Positions 15,581-23,985 of a stretch of 64,000 bases of DNA are shown piece after piece; the stretch's first letter is position 1, and each line of letters begins with the position of its first letter. The stretch is from Scatosoma sp900555925 (GTDB taxonomy: Bacteria > Bacillota > Clostridia > Christensenellales > Borkfalkiaceae). A model generated the notes under the pieces. That model searched no databases. It was not told the origin of the DNA and saw nothing but the letters and a program-made list of their open reading frames with translations. The translations under genes were made by a program, and so were the position numbers. The DNA is taken from positions 124,001 to 188,000 of the forward strand of contig CAUGYD010000002.1 in NCBI GenBank assembly GCA_959603585.1, written 5' to 3'.

Positions 15581-16957
15581 TTATTTCTGCGGATATGCCA
15601 TTTCCTCGGGACGGAACACTTCGTCGAATTTTTCTTCCGTAAGGAAACCGAGCGCCACGCAAGCCTCTTTCAGGGAAATATTTTCCTTATACGCCTTTTT
15701 CGCCGTCTTGGCCGCATTTTCGTATCCGATATACGGATTGAGCGCCGTGACTAACATGAGCGAATTATAGAGGTTATGTTTCATCTTTTCCTTATTGGCG
15801 CGGATTCCCGTGACGCAATTCTTTTCGAACGAAGTAATGCCGTCCGCCAGCAATCTCGCCGATTGCAGGAAATTATAGATAATGACGGGCATAAATACGT
15901 TGAGTTCGAAATTTCCCTGCGAAGCGCCCATACCGACGGCGACGTCGTTCGCCATGACCTGCACGGCGACCATCGTCATCGATTCGCACTGCGTGGGATT
16001 GACTTTCCCGGGCATAATCGAAGAACCCGGCTCGTTTTCGGGAATGAAAATTTCGCCCAGTCCGTCGCGCGGCCCGGAAGCCAGCCAACGCACGTCGTTG
16101 GCTATCTTCATGAGATTGCAGGCGAGTGCCTTCAATGCGCCGTGTGCGAACACGAGTTCGTCCTTGGACGTGAGTGCATGATATTTATTTTCCGCCGTGA
16201 CGAACGTTTTACCCGTCAACGCGCTGACTTCTGCGGCGACTTCCTCCGCAAAGCCCTTGGGCGCGTTGAGTCCCGTTCCCACCGCGGTTCCGCCGAGAGC
16301 AAGCTCCTTCAACCCCGAAAGCGCAAGGGAAAGCTGTGCTTTCGTCTTTTCTATCATATTTCTCCAACCGCTGATTTCCTGAGAAAAGGCGATAGGAACG
16401 GCGTCCTGCAAATGCGTTCTTCCGCTCTTTACGATTCCCTCGTTTTCTTTTTCCAGACGGCAGAACGTCGAAATGAGTTTGTCCATCGCGGGGAATAATT
16501 TATCCTCTATCGCAATGACCGCCGCGATGTGCATCGCCGTCGGGAAAGTATCGTTGGAACTTTGGCTCTTATTGATGTCGTCGTTGGGATGCAGGAGCTT
16601 TTTCCCCGCCATTTCGTTGCCGCGATTGGCAATGACCTCATTGGCGTTCATGTTCGACTGCGTTCCGCTTCCCGTCTGCCATACGACAAGCGGGAAATGC
16701 TCGTTGAGCTTTCCGGAAATCACCTCGTCCGCGGCCGCGCAAATAATATCTTTCTTTTCTTCGGATAATTTTCCGAGTTTATAGTTTGCGAGAGCGGCGG
16801 CTTTTTTGAGGATACCGAACGCATGCGTGATTTCCCTGGGCATCACTTCCGTGCCGATCTGAAAATTTTCGTGGCTGCGTTCCGTCTGCGCCGCCCAATA
16901 TTTATCCGCGGGGACCTTCATCTCCCCCATCGTATCTTTTTCTATCCGATATTCCAT
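15581..16957 (-). CDS. fumC: Class II fumarase
   Basis: This 458-residue Fe-S-independent fumarase interconverts malate and fumarate in the cytoplasm. The family signature GSSIMPGKVNP is present, along with QTGSGTQSNMNANEVIANR, SQSSNDTFPTAMH and SGRTHLQDAVPI. The open frame starts 30 codons further upstream, but the ATG at 16957 (MEYRIEKDTMGEMKVP) matches the family N terminus, has a GGCGGAG site 10 nt upstream and leaves a normal 22-nt gap after the dehydrogenase gene. It sits between the malate dehydrogenase candidate and HdrB. In a fermenter with a downstream fumarate-reductase-like pair the expected direction is malate dehydration. Identity is secure. Confidence 0.95.
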   Translation of the reverse strand: MEYRIEKDTMGEMKVPADKYWAAQTERSHENFQIGTEVMPREITHAFGILKKAAALANYKLGKLSEEKKDIICAAADEVISGKLNEHFPLVVWQTGSGTQSNMNANEVIANRGNEMAGKKLLHPNDDINKSQSSNDTFPTAMHIAAVIAIEDKLFPAMDKLISTFCRLEKENEGIVKSGRTHLQDAVPIAFSQEISGWRNMIEKTKAQLSLALSGLKELALGGTAVGTGLNAPKGFAEEVAAEVSALTGKTFVTAENKYHALTSKDELVFAHGALKALACNLMKIANDVRWLASGPRDGLGEIFIPENEPGSSIMPGKVNPTQCESMTMVAVQVMANDVAVGMGASQGNFELNVFMPVIIYNFLQSARLLADGITSFEKNCVTGIRANKEKMKHNLYNSLMLVTALNPYIGYENAAKTAKKAYKENISLKEACVALGFLTEEKFDEVFRPEEMAYPQK

Positions 16958-16979
16958 ATCCGTATCTCCGCCCGTACGA

Positions 16980-17930
16980 TTAAATATCCAACTGCGCGAT
17001 GACTTCTTTGAGGACTTCCGCGCTGTGATTGAGTTTTGCGAGCTCATCCTCCGACATCTTCGGCGTCAAAGTAGTCTGGATACCGTTATTTCCCAAAACG
17101 CAGAGTGTGCTCAGACATACGTCGGAAATTCCGTATTCGCCTTCGAGAAGCGTGGACAGCGTCATGACGGTATCCGCGCCCGAATAGATACACTTGACGA
17201 TATGGCATACGGAAGCGGCAATTCCATAAAAAGTAGCGCCCTTTCTCGCGATAATCTTTCCGCCCGATTTCTTGACGTATTCTTCCACCTCTTCTCTCGC
17301 GTAGGGAGTGATGGGCAGAACCGTTTTGTTCGTCAGAGCATCGTCGTAATCGTTCAAGGGGATTCCCGTGATGTCGGCGGTGGACCAAGCGACGAAGGAA
17401 CTGTCGCCGTGCTCGCCGAGGACATAGGCATGCACCTGTTTCTGATTGATGGAATACAATTCGGAAAGGCGGGTTCTCAAACGAATGGTATCGAGAATGG
17501 TTCCCGAACCGAGCACTTTTCCTTTGGGAAGTCCCGTTACCTTACCAAAAACATAAGTAAGAACGTCTACGGGATTGGCGACAATGACATAGATAGCGTC
17601 GGGAGCATGCTTGACGATTTCGGGAGCGATGCTCTTGATGATATTGACATTCGTCTGTGTCAAATCGATACGAGATTGTCCGGGCTTTCTGCCGATTCCC
17701 GACGTAATGATAACAATATCCGAACCCTTCGCATCTTCGTAGGAACCTTCGTATACTTTCGTGGGAGAAAGGAACGGAGTCGCCTGCTTGATGTCCATGG
17801 CTTCGCCGAGCGCTTTGTCGCGGTTGACGTCGATCAAAACGATTTCCGAAACCGAGCTGTCTACCACCAAGGTGTACGCAATAGTGGCACCTACCGAACC
17901 TGCACCGATAATAGTAACTTTGTTGTTCAT
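16980..17930 (-). CDS. LDH-family 2-hydroxyacid dehydrogenase, probable malate dehydrogenase
   Basis: This 316-residue NAD-dependent enzyme looks overall like L-lactate dehydrogenase: GAGSVGATIAY (NAD site), NAD-selecting Asp34, substrate-binding Arg150, catalytic His174 in GEHGDSS, and GATFYGIA. The specificity loop reads GIGRKPGQSR, placing Arg81 where lactate dehydrogenases have Gln102 and malate dehydrogenases have Arg102. Gln102Arg is the classic single change that turns LDH into an oxaloacetate-preferring enzyme. Fumarase lies 22 nt downstream, which also argues for malate. First gene of the redox operon, with an ACGGAG site and a sigma-A promoter. Dehydrogenase family certain; malate specificity inferred from Arg81 and context. 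The Thr in GATFYG, an LDH trait, is the main counter-sign. Confidence 0.85.
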   Translation of the reverse strand: MNNKVTIIGAGSVGATIAYTLVVDSSVSEIVLIDVNRDKALGEAMDIKQATPFLSPTKVYEGSYEDAKGSDIVIITSGIGRKPGQSRIDLTQTNVNIIKSIAPEIVKHAPDAIYVIVANPVDVLTYVFGKVTGLPKGKVLGSGTILDTIRLRTRLSELYSINQKQVHAYVLGEHGDSSFVAWSTADITGIPLNDYDDALTNKTVLPITPYAREEVEEYVKKSGGKIIARKGATFYGIAASVCHIVKCIYSGADTVMTLSTLLEGEYGISDVCLSTLCVLGNNGIQTTLTPKMSEDELAKLNHSAEVLKEVIAQLDI

Positions 17931-18007
17931 ACCTTATATTCTCCGTATGTTAAAATTTTTTCTCTGTATCATTGAACGCCCTGACGCGCCCACTCCAAAC
18001 GGAATAT

Positions 18008-18036
18008 ATTATATCATATTTTCTTCCGAATCTCAA
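18008..18036 (-). promoter_or_regulatory. Promoter of the redox operon
   Basis: TTGAGA (18036-18031), a 17-nt spacer and TATAAT (18013-18008) on the minus strand give a leader of about 70 nt before the dehydrogenase ATG. I see no riboswitch fold or clear Rex box in the leader. Confidence 0.75.
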
Positions 18037-18151
18037 CAACTTGGACTGCTTAATTACAAATAAGATAAAAATTTTATATTTTTCCCCTTTTTCTCCCCTT
18101 TTCCGCGTTCACAAAAAACAAAAAAATTGAAAAAGCCACACACACTTTGCC

Positions 18152-18173
18152 ATATTTGCACAAGTGTAAATAT
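18152..18173. promoter_or_regulatory. 22-bp imperfect palindrome upstream of the redox operon promoter
   Basis: The half-site ATATTTGCAC is followed after AA by its near-complement GTGTAAATAT. It lies about 115 bp upstream of the operon -35 box, in the 314-bp gap after the ABC-F gene. The rest of that gap holds the ABC-F terminator and AT-rich sequence only. It looks like a dimer-binding operator but does not match Rex, Fnr or CRP consensus well; the regulator is unknown. Confidence 0.4.
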
Positions 18174-18195
18174 CCGCCTGAAAAACCGCGGTTAA

Positions 18196-18235
18196 TTATA
18201 TAAAAACCGCGGCTGAAAATGATTTCAGCCGCGGT
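18196..18235 (-). terminator. Terminator of the ABC-F gene
   Basis: A perfect 13-bp stem ACCGCGGCTGAAA/TTTCAGCCGCGGT (18206-18218 and 18223-18235) with a 4-nt loop is followed on the minus strand by TTTTTATA. Confidence 0.9.
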
Positions 18236-18244
18236 AATCTGTTC

Positions 18245-19789
18245 TCAAAACAGCAGAGAATATTCTTCGATATTCCATATCTCCCCTACGATTCCCTCAT
18301 AAAATTCGGGCTCGTGGCAAACTAAGAGGACGGCGCCGCGATACGCTTGCAGGGCTCTGCGAAGTTCCGCCTTGGCGTCGGAATCGAGATGGTTTGTCGG
18401 TTCGTCCAAAAGGAGCACGTTACTAGGCGTGTTCATCAGGCGGCACAACCGTACTTTCGCCTGTTCTCCGCCCGAAAGAACGCGAACCTTGCTTTCGATA
18501 TGCTTGGCGGTCAGTCCGCATTTTGCGAGCATGGCCCGAACCTCCCCGTTGGACATGGAGGGAAAATACTGCCAGAGTTCTTCGAGACAGGTATTGTCGC
18601 TCGGCGGAATCTCCTGCTCGAAGTAGCCCGTTTCGAGATAACTGCCGAGTTCTGCCCTTCCCGAACAGGGTGGAATCAGACCGAGGACGCTTTTGAGAAA
18701 CGTCGTTTTGCCGATTCCGTTCGTTCCCACGACGGCAACTTTTTGTCCTCTTTCCAGCCTTTTGGTTATCGGACGCGACAGCGGAGTTCCGTAGCCGAGG
18801 ACGAGGTCTTGCGTTTCAAATACGATTCGCCCGCTCGCACGGGCTTCCTTGAAGGAAAATTCGGGCTTGGGCTTTTCCGATGCCAGCTCGATGATTTCCA
18901 TATTATCCAAACGCTTCTGTCTGGACATAGCCATGTTCCGCGTGGATACGCGAGCTTTGTTTCTGGCGACGAAATCTTTCAGTGCGGCGATTTCTTTCTG
19001 TTGACGCTCGAAGGCCGCTTCGAGGTGCTGTTTTCTCACTTCATATTCCGAAAGAAATCTATCGTAGTTTCCCACGTATCTCGTCAGACGGCAATTTTCC
19101 ACGTGATAGACGAGATTGACGACGGCGTTGAGAAAGGGAATATCGTGCGAAATGAGAACAAATGCATTTTCGTAATTTATCAGATAATTTTTCAGCCACT
19201 CGATATGGTTGGCGTCGAGGTAATTGGTCGGCTCGTCCAGAAGCAGAATGTCCGGCTTTTCGAGGAGCAATTTTGCCAGCAAAACCTTCGTCCTCTGTCC
19301 TCCCGAAAGCCGGGAAACGTCCCTGTCGAGACCGAGGCTCGTCAGTTCAAAGGCGCGGGCGACCTCGTTCACCTTTATGTCGATTTGATAAAAGTCGTTA
19401 TTTGTAAGATAGTCCTGTAAAGTTCCGACTTCTTCCATCAGCGCGTCGATATCCGCGTTTTCCTCCCCCATTTTTTCATAAAGAGAGTTTATATAACTTT
19501 CCGTTTCAAAGAGGTGATCGTAAGCGGAACGGAGCACGTCGCCCACCGTCATACCTTGTTTGAGTGAGGTATGTTGATCGAGATATCCCACCCGCACGTT
19601 TTTCGACCATTCTACTTTTCCCTCGTCCGGTTTTAGGGCGCCCGTGATGATGTTCATAAAGGTGGATTTTCCTTCTCCGTTTGCTCCTACAAGCCCGATA
19701 TGCTCTCCTTTCAGCATACGGAAAGAAACGTCTTGAAAAATGGCACGGTCTCCGAAACCGTGCGTGAGGTCGGTAACGCTTAAAATCAT
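18245..19789 (-). CDS. ABC-F family ATPase (ribosome-associated type)
   Basis: This 514-residue soluble protein has two ABC ATPase domains in one chain and no membrane segment, as in ABC-F translation factors and ribosome-protection proteins. Walker A motifs are GANGEGKST and GTNGIGKTT. Signature motifs are LSGGQRTKV and LSGGEQAKV, and Walker B LLLDEPTNYLD and LLLDEPTNHLD. A charged linker of about 80 residues between the domains (KQHLEAAFERQQKEIAALKDFVARNKARVSTR) is the P-site-tRNA-interacting motif of the family. The frame is open 42 codons further upstream, but ATG 19789 gives the usual N terminus (MILSVTDLTHGFG) with AAAGGA before it. Whether it confers antibiotic resistance or is a housekeeping factor cannot be decided. 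Confidence 0.9.
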   Translation of the reverse strand: MILSVTDLTHGFGDRAIFQDVSFRMLKGEHIGLVGANGEGKSTFMNIITGALKPDEGKVEWSKNVRVGYLDQHTSLKQGMTVGDVLRSAYDHLFETESYINSLYEKMGEENADIDALMEEVGTLQDYLTNNDFYQIDIKVNEVARAFELTSLGLDRDVSRLSGGQRTKVLLAKLLLEKPDILLLDEPTNYLDANHIEWLKNYLINYENAFVLISHDIPFLNAVVNLVYHVENCRLTRYVGNYDRFLSEYEVRKQHLEAAFERQQKEIAALKDFVARNKARVSTRNMAMSRQKRLDNMEIIELASEKPKPEFSFKEARASGRIVFETQDLVLGYGTPLSRPITKRLERGQKVAVVGTNGIGKTTFLKSVLGLIPPCSGRAELGSYLETGYFEQEIPPSDNTCLEELWQYFPSMSNGEVRAMLAKCGLTAKHIESKVRVLSGGEQAKVRLCRLMNTPSNVLLLDEPTNHLDSDAKAELRRALQAYRGAVLLVCHEPEFYEGIVGEIWNIEEYSLLF

Positions 19790-19871
19790 TTGTCTGAGTC
19801 CTTTTGTCAAATCTCTGCGCCGTAAACGGCGCAACGGAATCAGTATACCCGATTTTCTGTCTTTTGTCAAA

Positions 19872-19910
19872 GAAAAACACCCTTCCGAAAAATCTCGGAA
19901 GGGTGTTTTT
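19872..19910 (-). terminator. Terminator of the DUF308-like gene
   Basis: The stem AAAAACACCCTTCCGA/TCGGAAGGGTGTTTTT begins 1-2 nt after the stop codon at 19912 and ends in a T-run on the minus strand. Confidence 0.9.
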
Positions 19911-19911
19911 C

Positions 19912-20397
19912 TCATTTTTCATTCTTTCGTAAACCGTTAGCCAACATTAAAATTCCTTCTATTATCGTAAATACTCCCGCCACGATAAAGACCCAATCGA
20001 CCGTCCCACCCTGATTGAAAAACAGGAAAAAGGCGATGACGATACAAATTACGGGAAGCGCATAAGCAAATATCGTATCGATAATTCTCGCACCCTTTGT
20101 ATTGAGTTTGATTTGCGCATACAGCTGCAAAATCCCGAAAATAAGCAACAACGCCGCCAAAATATATAAAGCCGCACTTACCAACACCCAACCGAACAGA
20201 ATGACGAGCGCGCCGACGACAATTTTTACCACTCCGGGCGCAACAAGTTTCGTTGTCAGATTCATGATACCGAGCACAATCAAGAGTACTCCTAAAATCG
20301 TCATTGCGATGCTAACGACCTGACCTTTCAATACGATAAATAAAATACCGAGAACGAGCGTTAAAATAGCAGAAATAATTTTCTCTGAAACCTTCAT
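19912..20397 (-). CDS. DUF308/HdeD-like integral membrane protein
   Basis: This protein of about 161 residues is almost entirely hydrophobic, with six short predicted membrane helices in pairs separated by small polar turns (KISAILTLVLGILFIVLKG, VSIAMTILGVLLIVLGIMNL and so on). The pattern matches DUF308/HdeD-like proteins, a family of unknown or acid-stress-related function. The frame is open from 20409 with a GTG, but that GTG is part of GTGAGG, the ribosome site for the ATG at 20397, so the latter is chosen. It is a single gene with its own terminator. Function is unknown. Confidence 0.75.
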   Translation of the reverse strand: MKVSEKIISAILTLVLGILFIVLKGQVVSIAMTILGVLLIVLGIMNLTTKLVAPGVVKIVVGALVILFGWVLVSAALYILAALLLIFGILQLYAQIKLNTKGARIIDTIFAYALPVICIVIAFFLFFNQGGTVDWVFIVAGVFTIIEGILMLANGLRKNEK

Positions 20398-20470
20398 AAA
20401 TTGCCTCACTTTTTTATTTAATTATAGTATACACAACTTACGGCAAAAAGTAACACGCATCCGAAAAAAA

Positions 20471-22849
20471 TTATTCCACGCTTTTTAAGGCCTCTATCAT
20501 ATTGATCTTATCGGAACTGCCGACAAAGAACAGATTAATGACTAGTGAAGTGAGAAGCGCGACAACCGCGGAAATGACATACGACAAAGGACTTACGTAA
20601 TAAAGGAAGCTCATTACTTCTACCGTATTTATACTGAGCACGAGATACGTCAAAGGATAGCCGAGAAGAAGCCCGAACACCGTTCCGCCCAAAGTCAAAA
20701 GCATAATTTCAAACAACAAAATGAGAGATATTCTCCCGCGGGTGAAGCCCAACACTTTCAGGGTGGCAATATCGCGCGTCCGTTCGTTGATATTGAGGAG
20801 GGAAAGATTGTATAAAACGACTACGGACAAAAGAACGGCAAACACCATGAGCGTATATTTCATTGCGTCAATGGACGAGGCTTTTTCCTCTACATTGTCC
20901 CATAATTCCTGTACGCCGCTGGCCTGAGCAGTGCCGCTCGCATCGTCGATTTTATCGAGGAGTGCCTCGGTGACGTTATCCGCTTTTATCCACGCGGAAG
21001 ACGTGCCGTAGATGTCGTCCCCGAATTGATCGGTATGCAGGAATACGCCTTTGGTTATCGCGGTATTCACGATTTCATTCAGCGTAAATTCAAAAGTGTT
21101 CGTTCCCGATTTCAGCGTAAAGGAATCTCCTTCCTTCAAGTCCAGAGAATCCGCGACGGATTTGGACATCACCACGTTCCCGTTATTCGTATCGATGGTG
21201 GTCATCGTCATATTTTCCGAAAAATTATAAACTTTGATGTCCTTGCCCTTGTTCGCCCCGGAAGCGTTCATATAATAGACCTTATAGGTCTCGTAAGTTT
21301 CTATTTCACCCGCTTCCTTCAATTCGTCCATTTTTTCCGAAAAATCCTCGGAAATATAGGGCGTAGCGATATCATAGGTAAACTGTCCGTAAAATTCAGT
21401 CTGCAAGCTATGGTCTATCGTATCCCCGATTCCCAAGGCACACATCAAAAGCGCCACACATCCGGTGATTCCGATGACTGTCATCGCCGCGCGAATGGGT
21501 TTGATGGCGATATTCCGAGCCGCCATTTTTAAGGACAAAATCCCGTCGTTTCTGCCCTTCTTTTTCGGAGACGAATTTTCGCGGTTTTCCTTTTTTCCTG
21601 AGGATAAATTATTATTTTTTCCGCATTCCGTCTTTGTCCGCGTGTCCCGTTTCTTGCTGAGATGAAGAAAAATATTATCCTTGGGAACCATGGGACGCAT
21701 ACAGGCGGCGGGATTTTCCCGAACGACGTTCTTACAGACGAGAATACTGATAATCGTCGCTAAAAGCGCGACAGAGCCAACAGCCAAAATCGTCATCGGA
21801 ATATCGAAAACAGGCATAAAAGGAATAGGCAGATTATAGACGAGCTGATATTTGACCTTCATGACATTGGGGACTATAAAAGGCCCGATTAAAGCGCCTA
21901 CCGCACCGCCTATCAGACACAATAATCCGCCGAAGCTTGCATAATGCCTAAGGATTTCTCCCTTGCCGAACCCCAGACCTTTGAGCGTCCCGATTTCCGT
22001 CCGTTCCTCCAAAATCAAGCGGTTGACCGTCGTAAGAATGACGAATACCGACACCAGCAGGAAAATTACGGGAAAGACATACAACATTTTACGGCTCTGA
22101 GAAATTTCCCCGTCGAGAAGGACGGGCGCTTCCAAGCTGTTTCTGTCGTAAATGAAAATAAGATTTTCGTTGCCCGAAAAATGTTCCTCTATTTCCGATT
22201 TCAAAGTTTCGGGAGCCTCGGATTTTATCATGACCTGATTATAAAAATCGACGGCGGAAACTTCCAGAGACAGTTCCTCTTTAATAATTTCAGAAAACGT
22301 TTTCTCGGAAATATATACCGCTATGGAGGACGAGGACACTGTCGTTTCGGGGAAATTCATATATCCCGTCACTTCCGCTTTCAAATCTATATTAAAGGAA
22401 AGTCCTCCTACGGGCACGGTAATACTCACCGTAACGGGAGATCCGATATCGATACCGCTCAATTCCGCGGTACGCTGTTCCAGCGTCACGCCCGCTTCGC
22501 CTTTAACGACCTTGGGACGCGAAATGGAAGTATCTCCAACATACAGCTTCGCGCTCTTTCCGTCCAAAGCTCCCTCTGCGTAAACACGATACCCCACCTC
22601 GGCGTCAAGCGCGGAAAAATACGCCTTCTCCTCCTCGCCTATCGTTCCCATTTGCACGCAAAGATCGCAGAGGTTCGTTTCTTCGTAATATTCGTTTACC
22701 GCTTTTTCCAGAGTTCTCGTATTGGAAACGAATCCGCAAAACAGCGTCACCGCAAGCATCGTGATGATAATCATCGAGAGGAATTGCAGGCGATTTCGTT
22801 TCATTTCCCTCGCGGCGAGACGCCGGAGTATCAATCCAGCCTTTATCAC
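20471..22849 (-). CDS. FtsX/MacB-type ABC transporter permease
   Basis: This 792-residue permease has an N-terminal helix, a large extracytoplasmic domain (about 45-255) and three membrane helices ending near residue 395. A basic cytoplasmic linker rich in Lys/Asn (about 395-435) and a second copy of the same plan follow. Two FtsX-like core regions are visible (LILEERTEIGTLKGLGFGKGEIL and LNINERTRDIATLKVLGFTRGRIS). Such permeases act with a MacB/LolD-type ATPase in peptide or lipoprotein export, or transduce force to periplasmic partners. Its start overlaps the stop of the ATPase gene by 4 bp, so the two form a transporter. Substrate unknown. Confidence 0.88.
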   Translation of the reverse strand: MIKAGLILRRLAAREMKRNRLQFLSMIIITMLAVTLFCGFVSNTRTLEKAVNEYYEETNLCDLCVQMGTIGEEEKAYFSALDAEVGYRVYAEGALDGKSAKLYVGDTSISRPKVVKGEAGVTLEQRTAELSGIDIGSPVTVSITVPVGGLSFNIDLKAEVTGYMNFPETTVSSSSIAVYISEKTFSEIIKEELSLEVSAVDFYNQVMIKSEAPETLKSEIEEHFSGNENLIFIYDRNSLEAPVLLDGEISQSRKMLYVFPVIFLLVSVFVILTTVNRLILEERTEIGTLKGLGFGKGEILRHYASFGGLLCLIGGAVGALIGPFIVPNVMKVKYQLVYNLPIPFMPVFDIPMTILAVGSVALLATIISILVCKNVVRENPAACMRPMVPKDNIFLHLSKKRDTRTKTECGKNNNLSSGKKENRENSSPKKKGRNDGILSLKMAARNIAIKPIRAAMTVIGITGCVALLMCALGIGDTIDHSLQTEFYGQFTYDIATPYISEDFSEKMDELKEAGEIETYETYKVYYMNASGANKGKDIKVYNFSENMTMTTIDTNNGNVVMSKSVADSLDLKEGDSFTLKSGTNTFEFTLNEIVNTAITKGVFLHTDQFGDDIYGTSSAWIKADNVTEALLDKIDDASGTAQASGVQELWDNVEEKASSIDAMKYTLMVFAVLLSVVVLYNLSLLNINERTRDIATLKVLGFTRGRISLILLFEIMLLTLGGTVFGLLLGYPLTYLVLSINTVEVMSFLYYVSPLSYVISAVVALLTSLVINLFFVGSSDKINMIEALKSVE

Positions 22850-23541
22850 CAGTTTATCTCCTCCGGCGATTTCGGCGCCTCAATATGTTCATCGCTTACA
22901 ATGCGTCCGTCCGATAAACGAATAACTCTGTCCGCGACTTCCGCCAATTTGGCATTGTGCGTAACTACTACAATAGTCTTGTCCTTCTTTTTGGCGAGAG
23001 ACAAAAGCAAACTGACGATATTCTTTCCCGTAGCGCTGTCCAAAGCACCTGTGGGTTCGTCACAGAGGAGCAACTTGGGGTTTTTTACAACGGCACGGGC
23101 AATTGCGACGCGCTGCTGCTCTCCTCCGGAAAGTTGGGCGGGGAAATTATTCTTTCGGTTTTCCAAGCCTACCAATTTTAACGCTTCGGCGGCGTCCATT
23201 CCCTCTTCACTCTCTGAAAGAGCAACATTTTCAACTGCCGTCAAATTCTGCATGAGATTATAAAATTGAAAGACGAATCCGATATCCTTTCTCCGATAAT
23301 TCACTAATTGTTTTTCATTAAAATGAACAATGTCTTTTCCCGCTATCATGACACTCCCTTCCGTAGCGTTATCCATACCGCCCAAAATATTCAGCAAAGT
23401 GCTTTTTCCGCTCCCCGACGGTCCAAGAATAACGACGAATTCCCCTGTTTCCAAAGAAAAGGAAACATCGTTCAATGCGATTACGGAATTCTGCTCACTG
23501 CCGTATACTTTTTTCAAATTCCGAACTTCTATATTGCTCAT
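22846..23541 (-). CDS. ABC transporter ATP-binding protein, MacB/LolD type
   Basis: This 231-residue ATPase has Walker A GPSGSGKST, signature LSGGEQQRVAIARA, Walker B LLLCDEPTGALD and the switch THN. The FVFQFYNLMQNLTAVENV Q-loop region is typical of the MacB/LolD class, which pairs with FtsX-type permeases. The frame is open further upstream, but ATG 23541 (MSNIEVRNLKKVYG) matches the family and follows AGGAAGG. It is coupled to the permease by ATGA overlap. Confidence 0.92.
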   Translation of the reverse strand: MSNIEVRNLKKVYGSEQNSVIALNDVSFSLETGEFVVILGPSGSGKSTLLNILGGMDNATEGSVMIAGKDIVHFNEKQLVNYRRKDIGFVFQFYNLMQNLTAVENVALSESEEGMDAAEALKLVGLENRKNNFPAQLSGGEQQRVAIARAVVKNPKLLLCDEPTGALDSATGKNIVSLLLSLAKKKDKTIVVVTHNAKLAEVADRVIRLSDGRIVSDEHIEAPKSPEEINW

Positions 23542-23587
23542 ATATCTTTTCGCCTTCCTTTTTTCTTCCAAACTATCTTTCTTCAAC

Positions 23588-23616
23588 ATTATACAACAAT
23601 CGTCTAAAAAATGCAA
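23588..23616 (-). promoter_or_regulatory. Promoter of the FtsX-type ABC transporter
   Basis: TTGCAT (23616-23611), a 17-nt spacer and TATAAT (23593-23588) on the minus strand lie about 47 nt before the chosen ATG. This lies in the 233-bp gap after the small Cys-rich gene. Confidence 0.7.
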
Positions 23617-23774
23617 TGGTTATCCGTATTTTTCTCAATAACCTCATTTTTCTTTCACAATTTCTATCCATGGTAAATATTTTTTCTAAAAATAAAGGAC
23701 CTATTTCTTCAAAAAAGGCGCAATATCCCCCTTTCAAAGAAAAAAGTCCGAATTTTTCTTTATCAAAAAAATTA

Positions 23775-23969
23775 TTATTTCTTCGGCCGCAAAATCGCGA
23801 TTCGGATATATCCCGCTTCATATCTATGTGCGGCTCTCGCGCAAGGATATAAAGGTTCTTTTTTACAACTCGAACAAAAATCGTATGTACCGCACTTGTC
23901 GTGCCCTTCTTGCATACTATCGTCCCATTTGATTTTATCGAATTTTTCTTGTTCTGCTTTGAAGTCCAT
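23775..23969 (-). CDS. Small cysteine-rich protein of unknown function
   Basis: This 64-residue protein starts at an ATG with an excellent AAAGGAGAG ribosome site, 17 nt after the glycosyltransferase stop. It has a CGTYDFCSSC...YPC arrangement of four cysteines in the middle that could bind zinc or an iron-sulfur cluster, and a basic end. I recognise no family. The charged, acidic N-terminal third (MDFKAEQEKFDKIKWDDS) and good coding appearance support it as real. It may be co-transcribed with the glycosyltransferase. Confidence 0.6.
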   Translation of the reverse strand: MDFKAEQEKFDKIKWDDSMQEGHDKCGTYDFCSSCKKEPLYPCARAAHRYEAGYIRIAILRPKK

Positions 23970-23985
23970 ACTATCTCTCCTTTAT

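Noticed and set aside
16980..17930. Simple call of L-lactate dehydrogenase
   Set aside because: The overall match is to LDH, but the specificity residue is Arg rather than Gln and the gene precedes fumarase, so malate dehydrogenase is the better call.
18184..18235. Repeated CCGCGG-containing palindromes (also near 25106-25130 and 40740-40758) as a mobile repeat family
   Set aside because: Each belongs to an individual hairpin (terminator or leader stem), and the flanking sequences are unrelated.
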